Assembly (NCBI GenBank): GCA_964355005.1
Contig: CAYHBX010000003.1
Location: forward strand, 1 to 28,996
Direction of reading: 5' to 3'
Source: JAUSKF01 sp964355005
GTDB taxonomy: Bacteria > Patescibacteriota > Minisyncoccia > UBA6257 > WO2-44-18
DNA length: 28,996 bases
Part shown: positions 1 through 6,997 of the stretch, in pieces
Position numbering within the stretch: the stretch's first letter is position 1
Layout: every line of letters begins with the position of its first letter
Notes under the pieces: model-generated
Told to the model about the DNA's origin: nothing
What the model saw: only the letters and a program-made list of their open reading frames with translations
Database searches by the model: none
Position numbers and translations under genes: made by a program

Positions 1-218
1 CTTCCAGAACCAGCTGGACTATATCATCATCCGTTTAGCAACGGAGCGAGGCGCTTCCCCAGATCGTTATACGACCGAGTACTCCCTTTCGGGATAGTCT
101 CTACACCTTCTCCGACTTCACATCGGAGCTTGGCTCGGTATTGTCCGGACTCTCCGGAGTTCCACCGAATTCACCTCGTTTTCATCCCCGAATTACTTCG
201 GGGCGGTCCAAAGAACTT
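1..218 (-). ncRNA. Group I self-splicing intron (IC3-like), partial, in tRNA anticodon loop
   Basis: On the minus strand the segment after the tRNA exon carries the group I core. P1 is formed by exon GGTCT and intron GGACC. P2 is a hairpin CCCCGAA/TTCGGGG. A P-like element (AATTCGGTGGAA) and a Q-like element (ACAATACCGAGCC) flank a CTCCGGA/TCCGGAC hairpin. A CTCCGA/TCGGAG hairpin precedes the R element GTGTAGAGACTA; P8 is TCCC-GAAA-GGGA; and the S element is GATATAGTCC near position 20. The R and S elements match the near-invariant P7 strands of bacterial tRNA introns (cyanobacterial tRNA-Leu type). Nothing inside encodes a homing endonuclease. The 3' splice site is not in the window, so the intron is at least 218 nt. 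Confidence 0.88.
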
Positions 219-250
219 AGACCTTCGCTCTACCACTGAGCTACCGCGGC
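219..250 (-). tRNA. 5' exon of a tRNA interrupted by a group I intron (3' half outside window)
   Basis: Read on the minus strand from 250, the sequence folds as the 5' half of a class I tRNA: acceptor strand GCCGCGG, TA, D-arm GCTC-AGTGGTA-GAGC, then G26 and the 5' anticodon-stem strand AAGGT followed by CT. Counted in standard tRNA numbering the exon stops at U33, just before the anticodon. The last five exon bases, GGTCT, pair with GGACC inside the intron and give a terminal U-G wobble, as expected for P1 of a group I intron at the 5' splice site. The anticodon, variable arm and T-arm lie beyond position 1, so the amino-acid identity cannot be read. The gene is certain to be partial here; that it is a tRNA is well supported by the D-arm. 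Confidence 0.85.
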
Positions 251-326
251 GTTACCAAATTCTATAATACCGAAATATTTTGTATTTAGCAACGCTATTT
301 CACAACTCCAGTAGAGCGTAACATGC

Positions 327-332
327 TATACT
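327..332 (+). promoter_or_regulatory. -10 box predicting a leaderless mRNA for the HNH gene
   Basis: TATACT lies at exactly -12 to -7 from the ATG at 339, and no Shine-Dalgarno sequence precedes the ATG. Transcription would start at the start codon itself. The same geometry recurs at several other genes in the window. Confidence 0.55.
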
Positions 333-338
333 TAACAA

Positions 339-713
339 ATGAGTATATGCAAATTGTGTCAAAAAAAATTTAAAGATTATCAAAACACACGAAGGAAGCG
401 ATGCGGTTCTTGTAATACTAAAATCAGAAGATTTCGCGCTAAAGCCGCAGCGATTAAATATCTTGGCGGAGGGTGCAGTAAATGCGGTTGGAGCGGCAAT
501 CAAGCCGCCCTCCAGTTTCATCATACAAAGTCTCAAGAAAAAGATTTTAATATTGGCAATGTAGCAAATAAAAGCTGGGATTCCATTAAGAAAGAATTAC
601 AGAAATGCGTTCTATTGTGCGCGAATTGCCACACTATTCATCACAGCACCAAAGATGGGGATAAATTTCTTAATGAAGCATTAAGCTACAAGGGTAGAAA
701 GTTGGAATTTTGA
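339..713 (+). CDS. HNH endonuclease-family protein with N-terminal zinc finger
   Basis: This 124-residue protein has two parts. The N-terminus holds paired cysteines (C4/C7 and C22/C25) resembling a treble-clef zinc finger, followed by a basic segment likely to touch DNA. The C-terminal half is an HNH nuclease core: C46/C49, H61-H62 in LQFHHT, and C94/C97 followed by H98 and H101-H102 (CANCH..HH). HNH proteins of this small type include homing endonucleases, phage nucleases and restriction enzymes; the exact role cannot be told. It sits 88 bp upstream of, and divergent from, the intron-bearing tRNA, outside the intron. It lacks a Shine-Dalgarno sequence and has a -10 box placed for leaderless expression. 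A strong hairpin terminator follows. Confidence 0.8.
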   Translation: MSICKLCQKKFKDYQNTRRKRCGSCNTKIRRFRAKAAAIKYLGGGCSKCGWSGNQAALQFHHTKSQEKDFNIGNVANKSWDSIKKELQKCVLLCANCHTIHHSTKDGDKFLNEALSYKGRKLEF

Positions 714-739
714 GTTCCTAATTCCCGCGGCACCAAATT

Positions 740-768
740 AAAAAACCCGGCAGCTGCCGGGTTTTTTT
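740..768. terminator. Bidirectional intrinsic terminator between convergent genes
   Basis: A perfect 16-bp palindrome CCCGGCAGCTGCCGGG is flanked by A-rich and T-rich tracts, so it can end both the HNH gene on the plus strand and the 767-1120 gene on the minus strand. The minus-strand stop codon lies within the T tract. Confidence 0.9.
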
Positions 769-1120
769 ATGTTTCACCATTAACCGAATTCACAATTGAT
801 TCAATGTTGCTTCCCTTTTCGAGAACGCCATTTTCTCTTAGCCAAATCAGACATTCTAATCTATCTGCGAAAATGCAACACACTTCTTTGAGCACGCGTT
901 GCAGTTTTCCAAAAAAGTTCAGATATTTTCTCTCATATTGCTCCCTTATTACAAAATAAAGCCCTTTTTTATCTTTGTAAGCAATGAATCTTTCCGTTAA
1001 AGTCCAGCAATTATCGCCGGATCGGTAGGCTTTCCAGACTATTCCAGAATCGGACATAGTAGCAGACGTAGATTCGTCAAAGAGCCTATCGTCATAAGTG
1101 AGCATGTTTGTTCTTAGCAT
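767..1120 (-). CDS. Hypothetical protein, 117 aa
   Basis: I do not recognise a family. The predicted protein begins MLRTNMLTYDD and is soluble, without a signal peptide or membrane segment. It is rich in aromatic and charged residues, with a central stretch (IAYKDKKGLYFVIREQYERKYL) that could form strand and helix. The frame also opens upstream at a TTG (1156), but the ATG at 1120 is preferred because a promoter (-10 at 1147-1152) lies between the two and a weak TAGGAA ribosome site precedes the ATG. It converges on the HNH gene through a shared terminator and diverges from the ribonucleotide reductase gene. Confidence 0.6.
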   Translation of the reverse strand: MLRTNMLTYDDRLFDESTSATMSDSGIVWKAYRSGDNCWTLTERFIAYKDKKGLYFVIREQYERKYLNFFGKLQRVLKEVCCIFADRLECLIWLRENGVLEKGSNIESIVNSVNGET

Positions 1121-1146
1121 CCCAATTCCTAGAAAGAACTGCCGGT

Positions 1147-1176
1147 AGCATACCAATATATTTGGAGAATAGTCAA
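1147..1176 (-). promoter_or_regulatory. Promoter of the 767-1120 gene
   Basis: On the minus strand TTGACT (1171-1176) and TATGCT (1147-1152) are 18 bp apart, giving a start near 1140 and a leader of about 20 nt. Confidence 0.6.
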
Positions 1177-1199
1177 TGTGTGCATACCTGTATATTGGT
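1152..1199. promoter_or_regulatory. Inverted-repeat pair upstream of ribonucleotide reductase, possible operator
   Basis: ACCAATATA (1152-1160) is repeated inverted as TATATTGGT (1191-1199). The left copy is part of a short dyad, CCAATATATTTGG. The pair brackets the promoter of the divergent 767-1120 gene and lies about 80-125 bp upstream of the reductase start point. AT-core dyads in pairs are typical of NrdR sites at nrd genes, but the spacing and sequence match that consensus poorly, so the assignment is only a suggestion. Confidence 0.3.
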
Positions 1200-1242
1200 T
1201 AGGCTTTTGTTTCGGAGTAGAATTAAGATATAAAAATATTTT

Positions 1243-1271
1243 TTGCTCCGTTCTCGGAACTAGTTTATAAT
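1243..1271 (+). promoter_or_regulatory. Promoter of the ribonucleotide reductase gene
   Basis: TTGCTC (1243-1248) and TATAAT (1266-1271) are separated by exactly 17 bp. The leader is about 38 nt and ends in an AAGGAG ribosome site, which leaves no room for a cobalamin riboswitch. Confidence 0.7.
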
Positions 1272-1315
1272 TTGTAATTAGTTCTTAGAAAAATCATCCG
1301 AAAAAAGGAGAAAAA

Positions 1316-3616
1316 GTGAAAAAAGAAACCACGATGTTCACTAAAGTTAGAAAACGGGACGGATCTATTGTTGATTTTGACCAAGCTCGCATCACGCAAG
1401 CGGTTTTTAAGGCGCTGAATGCCACCGGAGAGGGGAATGAGAAGGATGCCGACCGTGTTTCCGATAAGATCCTCAAGGCGCTCAAGAGAGAGCATTCCTC
1501 AAAGGATGTTTTGGATATTGAAACTATCCAGAATTTCGTTGAGCGAACCTTGATGTTGTTGGACTACACTAAAACCGCCAAGGCGTACATTTTGTATCGG
1601 GAAAAACGCGCCGAGATTCGGGAGAAAAAAAAGGAAGTTCCCGAAAATGTTAAAAAAATGGTGGCGGAAAGCAAACAATATTTCCGCAATCCGCTTGGCG
1701 AGTTCATTTTCTATCGTAGCTATTCCCGCTGGAATGAAACAGAGAAGCGACGCGAGACCTGGATCGAGGCCGTCGGTCGTTATATGGAGTTCATGAAGGA
1801 GAATCTCGGTAAGAAGCTGACCGATCAGGAATACGCGGATATCCGCGAAGCAATCCTGAATATGCGGGTAATGCCTTCAATGCGGTTGGTGTGGAGCGCG
1901 GGCAAAGCGGCCAGATCCACGAATGTTTCCGCTTATAATTGTTCTTTCGTCGCCATTTCTGAATTGCAGGATTTCGGGGAAATTATGTACAACTCAATGT
2001 GCGGCTCGGGCGTGGGTTATTCAGTGGAGCATGAAAGCACGGAAAAACTGCCCCAGATCAAGAAGCAGAAAGTCTCTCCCAAAGAAAAAGTGGTCGTGGA
2101 TGACAGCAAAGAAGGCTGGGCGGACGCGTTCGTCAGATGTATGAAGGTTTGGTACGAAGGCGGCGACGTTGAAGTGGATTTTTCTAAACTTCGGCCGATG
2201 GGCGCCCGGTTAAACACTATGGGCGGTCGCAGTTCCGGTCCGGGTCCGCTGAAAGCGTTGATTGAATTCGCGCGCGGCAAAGTTTTGAAACGGCAGGGCC
2301 GGCGTCTGAAGCCGATCGATGTCCATGATATTGCCTGTAAGATCGGCGAGATCGTGGAAATGGGCGGTGTTCGCCGCAGCGCCATGTTGTCATTGTCGGA
2401 TCTGGACGATCTGGAGATGCGCCGCGCCAAAGAAGGGCAATTTTGGGCTAAAGAGCCGCAGCGGCACATGGCCAATAATTCGGCGGCCTACAATTCTATG
2501 CCGACCGACATTGAATTTATGAACGAATGGAAAGAACTGGCTGAAAGCGGTTCCGGGGAGAGAGGGATATTTAATCGGGCAGGATTGCAAAAGCAGCTGC
2601 CGGAACGGCGCTGGGCGGTTTTTGAGAAAGACGCGTCTACTAGCGGTACTAATCCCTGTGGCGAGATCATCTTGAAATCCAAACAGTTCTGCAATCTTAC
2701 GGAAGTCGTTTGTCGAGCGGAAGACACCGAAGAAACTCTGCTGGAAAAGATCCGGCTGGCGACGATTCTGGGGACTTATCAGTCCACACTCACTAATTTT
2801 CCTTATCTTTCCAAGCAATGGAAAAAGAATTGCGAAGAGGAGCGCCTGCTTGGCGTTTCTTTGACCGGCCAGTGGGATTGCCCGGTAGTCCGGGAATCGG
2901 AATTGTTGCGAAAACTGAGAGCGAGGGCGGTTGAGGTTAATAAAGAATACGCGGATCGTTTCGGCATCAATCAATCCACGGCGATCACCTGTGTTAAGCC
3001 TTCCGGGACAGTTTCCCAGCTGGTGGATTCCGCTTCCGGATTGCATACCCGGTATGCTAAATATTACATTCGCCGCATTCGTATTTCCGCTACCGATCCT
3101 TTGTTTGAGATGCTGAAAGAGCAGAAATATCCGTATGTTTCTGATGTCGGACAGAGTGCCGGCGCCGTGGCAAACTACGTTGTTTCTTTCGTGATCAAAT
3201 CTCCCGAAAGCGCGGTTACCCGGCATGACAAAGACGCCATTCAACAGCTCGACCACTGGAAAATGCTCAAGGAGAACTACACCGAGCACAATCCTTCGGC
3301 TACCGTTTACATCGGTCCCAACGAATGGACGGGCACGATGTGCTGGCTCCGGGAAAATTGGGATATGGTCGGTGGCTTGGCCTTCCTTCCTAAAGGTGAC
3401 GATGAACATGTCTATGTGCTGGCTCCTTATGAAGAAATTAGAGATGAAAAGGACGCCGCCGGAAATGTCGTAAAAACCGCTGAACAGAAATATCAGGAAT
3501 TGAAAGCAAAACTTCCTGAAATTGATTTTGCCGACATTGTGCTTTATGAGCAGGACGACGAAACTAAAGGCGCTAAGGAACTGGCCTGTAGCGCCGGAGT
3601 CTGCGAGATAATCTAA
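1316..3616 (+). CDS. nrdJ: Adenosylcobalamin-dependent (class II) ribonucleoside-triphosphate reductase
   Basis: It reduces ribonucleotides to deoxyribonucleotides with a thiyl radical generated from adenosylcobalamin, so it needs no oxygen and no small subunit. Residues about 7-105 form an ATP-cone (FTKVRKRDGSIVDF...). The catalytic barrel has C209 in AYNCS, the CGSGVGYSVE loop, and NPCGEI with the radical Cys C448 and Glu. C459 in FCNL is 11 residues on, the same spacing as C408/C419 of the Lactobacillus enzyme. The C-terminal shuttle pair is C758/C763 in ACSAGVC. At 766 residues it matches the monomeric RTPR family. It starts with GTG, preceded by an AAGGAG site, and ends at its own terminator. 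The organism would need to import or salvage cobalamin; no such genes are visible here. Confidence 0.95.
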   Translation: MKKETTMFTKVRKRDGSIVDFDQARITQAVFKALNATGEGNEKDADRVSDKILKALKREHSSKDVLDIETIQNFVERTLMLLDYTKTAKAYILYREKRAEIREKKKEVPENVKKMVAESKQYFRNPLGEFIFYRSYSRWNETEKRRETWIEAVGRYMEFMKENLGKKLTDQEYADIREAILNMRVMPSMRLVWSAGKAARSTNVSAYNCSFVAISELQDFGEIMYNSMCGSGVGYSVEHESTEKLPQIKKQKVSPKEKVVVDDSKEGWADAFVRCMKVWYEGGDVEVDFSKLRPMGARLNTMGGRSSGPGPLKALIEFARGKVLKRQGRRLKPIDVHDIACKIGEIVEMGGVRRSAMLSLSDLDDLEMRRAKEGQFWAKEPQRHMANNSAAYNSMPTDIEFMNEWKELAESGSGERGIFNRAGLQKQLPERRWAVFEKDASTSGTNPCGEIILKSKQFCNLTEVVCRAEDTEETLLEKIRLATILGTYQSTLTNFPYLSKQWKKNCEEERLLGVSLTGQWDCPVVRESELLRKLRARAVEVNKEYADRFGINQSTAITCVKPSGTVSQLVDSASGLHTRYAKYYIRRIRISATDPLFEMLKEQKYPYVSDVGQSAGAVANYVVSFVIKSPESAVTRHDKDAIQQLDHWKMLKENYTEHNPSATVYIGPNEWTGTMCWLRENWDMVGGLAFLPKGDDEHVYVLAPYEEIRDEKDAAGNVVKTAEQKYQELKAKLPEIDFADIVLYEQDDETKGAKELACSAGVCEII

Positions 3617-3617
3617 A

Positions 3618-3642
3618 AACTTCCCCTCAGGGAAGTTTTTTT
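3618..3642 (+). terminator. Intrinsic terminator after nrdJ
   Basis: AACTTCCC-CTCA-GGGAAGTT followed by a T tract begins two bases after the stop codon. Confidence 0.9.
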
Positions 3643-3685
3643 GATATACTCGTAAGCGGTTCTTAAAAAACGAAGGAGGGTGGTT

Positions 3686-5266
3686 ATGGTTGATGTGAAG
3701 GTTGTCGGGCCCAAAATTTCCGGAGAAGAGAAGATTCTTACTCCCGAGGCTCTAGCATTCGTTGAAGCGTTGGCGAGGAATTTTTCCGCAACCCGCGCGG
3801 ATCTTTTGAAAAGACGTCAGCGGCGGCAGAAGGAGATCAATAAAGGCGTGTTGCCGGAGTTTCCCGCGGAAACCGCGTGGATTAGGGAAAAGGATTGGAA
3901 GGTTGATCCCGTCCCGGCCGATCTGCAGGACCGGCGCGTGGAGATAACCGGGCCGGCTTCGGTTCGGAAGATGGTTATTAACGCTTTGAATTCCGGCGCG
4001 CGATGCTATATGGCCGACGCCGAGGATTCGGAATCGCCGACCTGGGCGAATATCATCAATGGCCAGATCAATCTTTATGATGCCATCCGGCGTCAGATTG
4101 ATTTTACTGACGAGAAGAGCGGCAAAGAGTACAAGCTGAATGAGAAAACGGCAGTGCTCATGTTCCGGCCTCGCGGCTGGCATCTTCCGGAAAAACACAT
4201 TCTGGTGGGCGAGGAGCCGATTTCGGCAAGTTTGTTTGACTTCGGGATGTACTTTTTTCATAACGCGAAAGCGCTACGGGAAAGGGGAACGGGTGTTTAT
4301 CTGTATCTTCCGAAGACCGAGAACCGTCACGAGGCGCGGCTCTGGAGAGATGTTTTTGATTTTGCCGAGTCTTGGTTTCGACTTCCAACCGGAAGCATTC
4401 GGGCGACGGTGCTGATTGAGACTGCCCTCGCCGATTTCGAGAAGGAAGAGATTCTCTACGAAGGGCGTCACCACTTCGTTGGCCTTAATGTGGGCCGCTG
4501 GGATCGTATGTTCGGCCAAATCAAAACGTTCTCCAAGTTTCCGAAGTTTGGGCTTCCAGACCGATCATCGCTGGACATGAGCAGTGGGTTTCTTGCCCCC
4601 TCTTGCGATTCGACGGTTCGAGTTTGCCATCAGCATGGAGCGTATGCGATGGGCGGGATGTCGGCTCAGAGCCCGGTCAAAGATGAAAAGATCAATCAAC
4701 AGAACCGAGCGGCGGTTCGGGCGGACGCCCTCAGAGAAGCGAAGCAGGGTTTTGACGGCAAGTGGGTTTCTCACCCGGCCTATGTTCAGGACGCAACCGA
4801 AGTTTTTGATGAGTTTATGCCCGGGCCCAACCAGCTACACGTTCTGCGCGAAGATGTTCACGTTACCGCGGAAGATCTAATGCGGGTTCCGGATGGGCCG
4901 TTTACTGTAGAAAGCGTTCGAGTCAGTATTCGCACCGGGATCCAGTATCTGGAGGCCTGGCTCCGCGGTATTGGCTGCGTTCAGCTGATGGCGGCGATGT
5001 TCGACGCTGCTATCGTGGAGATAGACCGGGTTCAGGTTTGGCAGCGGCGGAGGTACCAGGTGCAGCTTTCTTCTGCAAATCCTGACGGTCATATTACGTT
5101 GACCGACGAAGTTCTCAATCAGATGTTCACCGAAGAGATGAATGACCTGAGGGGCGGCAAGTTTGAACTTGCCGAAAAGCTTTTCCGGCAATCGGTTTTC
5201 GCGGAGGAGTGCCCGGACTTCCTGATGCTGGCGGCCTACGATGAGCTGATCGCGGCCGGTGAGTAA
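3686..5266 (+). CDS. aceB: Malate synthase (type A-like)
   Basis: It condenses glyoxylate with acetyl-CoA to malate, the second step of the glyoxylate shunt. The 526-residue length and motifs fit malate synthase A. MADAEDSESPTW, RPRGWHL and FGMYFFHNA occur in order. The Mg-binding pair is E245 (LIET) and D273 (GRWD), with the 28-residue spacing of the family. CHQHGAYAMGGM and GFDGKWVSHP follow. The expected catalytic Asp is D440, but its context reads MFDAAIVEIDR where the family usually has MEDAATAEISR, so the residue before the base is Phe rather than Glu. A start at GTG 3680 is possible, but AAGGAGG (3673-3679) sits six bases before the ATG at 3686. A TATACT -10 lies at 3645-3650. The gene is monocistronic, ahead of isocitrate lyase. 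Confidence 0.95.
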   Translation: MVDVKVVGPKISGEEKILTPEALAFVEALARNFSATRADLLKRRQRRQKEINKGVLPEFPAETAWIREKDWKVDPVPADLQDRRVEITGPASVRKMVINALNSGARCYMADAEDSESPTWANIINGQINLYDAIRRQIDFTDEKSGKEYKLNEKTAVLMFRPRGWHLPEKHILVGEEPISASLFDFGMYFFHNAKALRERGTGVYLYLPKTENRHEARLWRDVFDFAESWFRLPTGSIRATVLIETALADFEKEEILYEGRHHFVGLNVGRWDRMFGQIKTFSKFPKFGLPDRSSLDMSSGFLAPSCDSTVRVCHQHGAYAMGGMSAQSPVKDEKINQQNRAAVRADALREAKQGFDGKWVSHPAYVQDATEVFDEFMPGPNQLHVLREDVHVTAEDLMRVPDGPFTVESVRVSIRTGIQYLEAWLRGIGCVQLMAAMFDAAIVEIDRVQVWQRRRYQVQLSSANPDGHITLTDEVLNQMFTEEMNDLRGGKFELAEKLFRQSVFAEECPDFLMLAAYDELIAAGE

Positions 5267-5271
5267 AGAAC

Positions 5272-5298
5272 AAAATCCCCCCCCAAAGGGGATTTTTT
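5272..5298 (+). terminator. Intrinsic terminator after malate synthase
   Basis: AAAATCCCC and GGGGATTTTTT form a stem around a short C/A loop, followed by a T tract. Confidence 0.9.
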
Positions 5299-5313
5299 GG
5301 TACGTCAAAGTTT

Positions 5314-5342
5314 TTGACACCGGAGGCGTATGACAATATAAT
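5314..5342 (+). promoter_or_regulatory. Consensus promoter of isocitrate lyase
   Basis: TTGACA (5314-5319) and TATAAT (5337-5342) are both perfect matches with the ideal 17-bp spacer. The leader is about 25 nt and carries a GAGGAGG ribosome site. Strong, apparently constitutive expression is expected. Confidence 0.9.
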
Positions 5343-5373
5343 TTTTATTAGTAATTTAAAAAGAGGAGGTAGG

Positions 5374-6903
5374 ATGCCGAATAATAAAGAGGTGATTACG
5401 GAGTGGACTTCGGAGCGGTGGAAGGGGATTAAGAGGAATTATACTTGGGAAGATGTTCAGAGAACTCGGGGGACCCTACCTATTACTTGGACACTCGCTC
5501 AGGTGGGCGCGGCTCGTCTTTGGCTGATGTTGAATGGTCCTCTTCCGGTTCGCGCCCTTGGAGCGATGTCCGGCCTGCAGGCCTCTCAAATGGTAAAAGC
5601 CGGGCTGGGGGCGATTTACGTCAGTGGTTGGCAGACGGCGGCCGACGCTAATTCCGCTCGTGAAACTCTGCCTGATATCAGCGCTTATCCGATTGATAGC
5701 GTTCCGTTGCTGGTGGATAGAATCAATCGCGCCTTGCGGAAAGATGACTTAATTCAGCATTCCGAAGGCAAAAGAGATTTTGATTTCTTTGTTCCTTTGA
5801 TGGCGGACGCGGAGTCCGGCTGGGGCGGCAAAACTAACCCCTCCGAATTGATGAAGCACATGATTGAAGCGGGCGCCGCCGGCGTTCACTTTGAGGATCA
5901 GTTAGGCGCCGAAAAGAAGTGTGGACATATGGGCGGTAAGGTGCTGGTTCCGACCGGCCAATTCATTGATACGCTGCTTAGCGCTAGACGGCAGGCCGAT
6001 GCGATGGGCGTCCAAACTATTATTGTTGGACGGACTGACGCTGAAGCGGCCACCTTGCTGACTTCTCATATTGATGATCGTGACAAGGAATGGATTCTTG
6101 GAACTAGCGATGCCGATGGCAAAGAAATGACTTACGGTGAGGCGTTGAAACTCGGGTTGACTTCCAAATGGACTGCTAAGGGAGTTGCCGGTTCTTGGAC
6201 TCCGTTACTGACTCCCGAGGGCTATTATCGGGTTCAGTGCGGATTGAAAGCGGCGGTCGCTCGCGCGATTGCTTACGCTCCATACTGCGACATGCTTTGG
6301 CTGGAGACCAAGAGCGCCGAGCTGGATGAAGCGCTGGAATACGCGGAACTGGTTCATAATGAATATCCGGGGAAGCTGTTTATGTATAACTGCGCGCCTT
6401 CATTCCCTTGGACCAAAGATTTCGCTAAGAAGTACGGTTTGGATCCCGACAATAAACACGATCGGCAGATTTTGGAAGGTCTCTTTGAGAGTTTCCAAGA
6501 TAAGTTGTATAAGATGGGCTATAAGTTCGTTTTTGTGACTCTCGCCGGTTATCACGCGCTGACCTATTCAATGTTTAAATTGGCGCGCGGCTATCGCGAC
6601 CATGGGATGGCGGCTTATGTTGAGTTGCAGGACGAAGAGTTCGCGCTGGAGAAATCGGACGGCTTTACCGCTGTCCGGCATCAGAGAGAAGTTGGTACCG
6701 GCTTTCATGATGAAATCGCCAAAATTATCTCCGGCGGGCAGTCATCCACTTTGGCGCTGAAGGGTTCAACGGAAGAGCGATTCCATGAGCTAGAAGAAGT
6801 TAAGGAAAAAAAGGAAATTGAAAAAACTCTGGAAGAAGAAAAAAAAGAAAGCCCCGACGAGAATAAAACTTCGTGCGATCCGGAATCTAAGGGAGAAGGC
6901 TGA
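5374..6903 (+). CDS. aceA: Isocitrate lyase
   Basis: It cleaves isocitrate to succinate and glyoxylate, feeding the malate synthase next door. The catalytic signature KKCGHMGG is present with C183 as the active-site cysteine. Other family motifs are MADAESGWGG, VHFEDQ, IIVGRTDAEAA, YNCAPSFPW (usually NCSPSFNW) and FVTLAGYH. The start at 5374 is fixed by GAGGAGG a few bases upstream; the open frame continues upstream but without a ribosome site. The enzyme proper ends near residue 465. A further 40-45 residues form a highly charged Lys/Glu-rich tail (EEVKEKKEIEKTLEEEKKES), predicted helical and without an obvious family counterpart. It has its own consensus promoter and terminator, so it is coordinated with malate synthase but not in an operon with it. 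Confidence 0.95.
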   Translation: MPNNKEVITEWTSERWKGIKRNYTWEDVQRTRGTLPITWTLAQVGAARLWLMLNGPLPVRALGAMSGLQASQMVKAGLGAIYVSGWQTAADANSARETLPDISAYPIDSVPLLVDRINRALRKDDLIQHSEGKRDFDFFVPLMADAESGWGGKTNPSELMKHMIEAGAAGVHFEDQLGAEKKCGHMGGKVLVPTGQFIDTLLSARRQADAMGVQTIIVGRTDAEAATLLTSHIDDRDKEWILGTSDADGKEMTYGEALKLGLTSKWTAKGVAGSWTPLLTPEGYYRVQCGLKAAVARAIAYAPYCDMLWLETKSAELDEALEYAELVHNEYPGKLFMYNCAPSFPWTKDFAKKYGLDPDNKHDRQILEGLFESFQDKLYKMGYKFVFVTLAGYHALTYSMFKLARGYRDHGMAAYVELQDEEFALEKSDGFTAVRHQREVGTGFHDEIAKIISGGQSSTLALKGSTEERFHELEEVKEKKEIEKTLEEEKKESPDENKTSCDPESKGEG

Positions 6904-6913
6904 TCTTAACCTC

Positions 6914-6941
6914 AAACCGCCCAGTTCGGGCGGTTTTTTTT
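6914..6941 (+). terminator. Intrinsic terminator after isocitrate lyase
   Basis: AACCGCCC-AGTT-CGGGCGGTT with a following T tract. The T tract runs directly into the -35 of the next gene. Confidence 0.92.
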
Positions 6942-6968
6942 GACAAAAGGCAGAGCATGAGATATTAT
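6940..6968 (+). promoter_or_regulatory. Promoter of the PDZ-like protein gene
   Basis: TTGACA (6940-6945) and TATTAT (6963-6968) with a 17-bp spacer. The -35 begins inside the preceding terminator's T tract. Confidence 0.85.
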
Positions 6969-6997
6969 AGCACTAGCACTCAATAAGGAGGCTAGTC

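Noticed and set aside
1200..1315. Possible cobalamin riboswitch before nrdJ
   Set aside because: The predicted leader is only about 38 nt and no B12-box-like sequence is seen; a cobalamin riboswitch needs roughly 200 nt.
2390..3409. Long open frame (339 aa) on the minus strand
   Set aside because: It lies wholly antisense to the ribonucleotide reductase gene, whose motifs are unmistakable. The antisense product matches no family and has no ribosome site.
5314..5373. Longer N-terminus of isocitrate lyase
   Set aside because: The open frame includes the promoter itself. The GAGGAGG site fixes the start at 5374.
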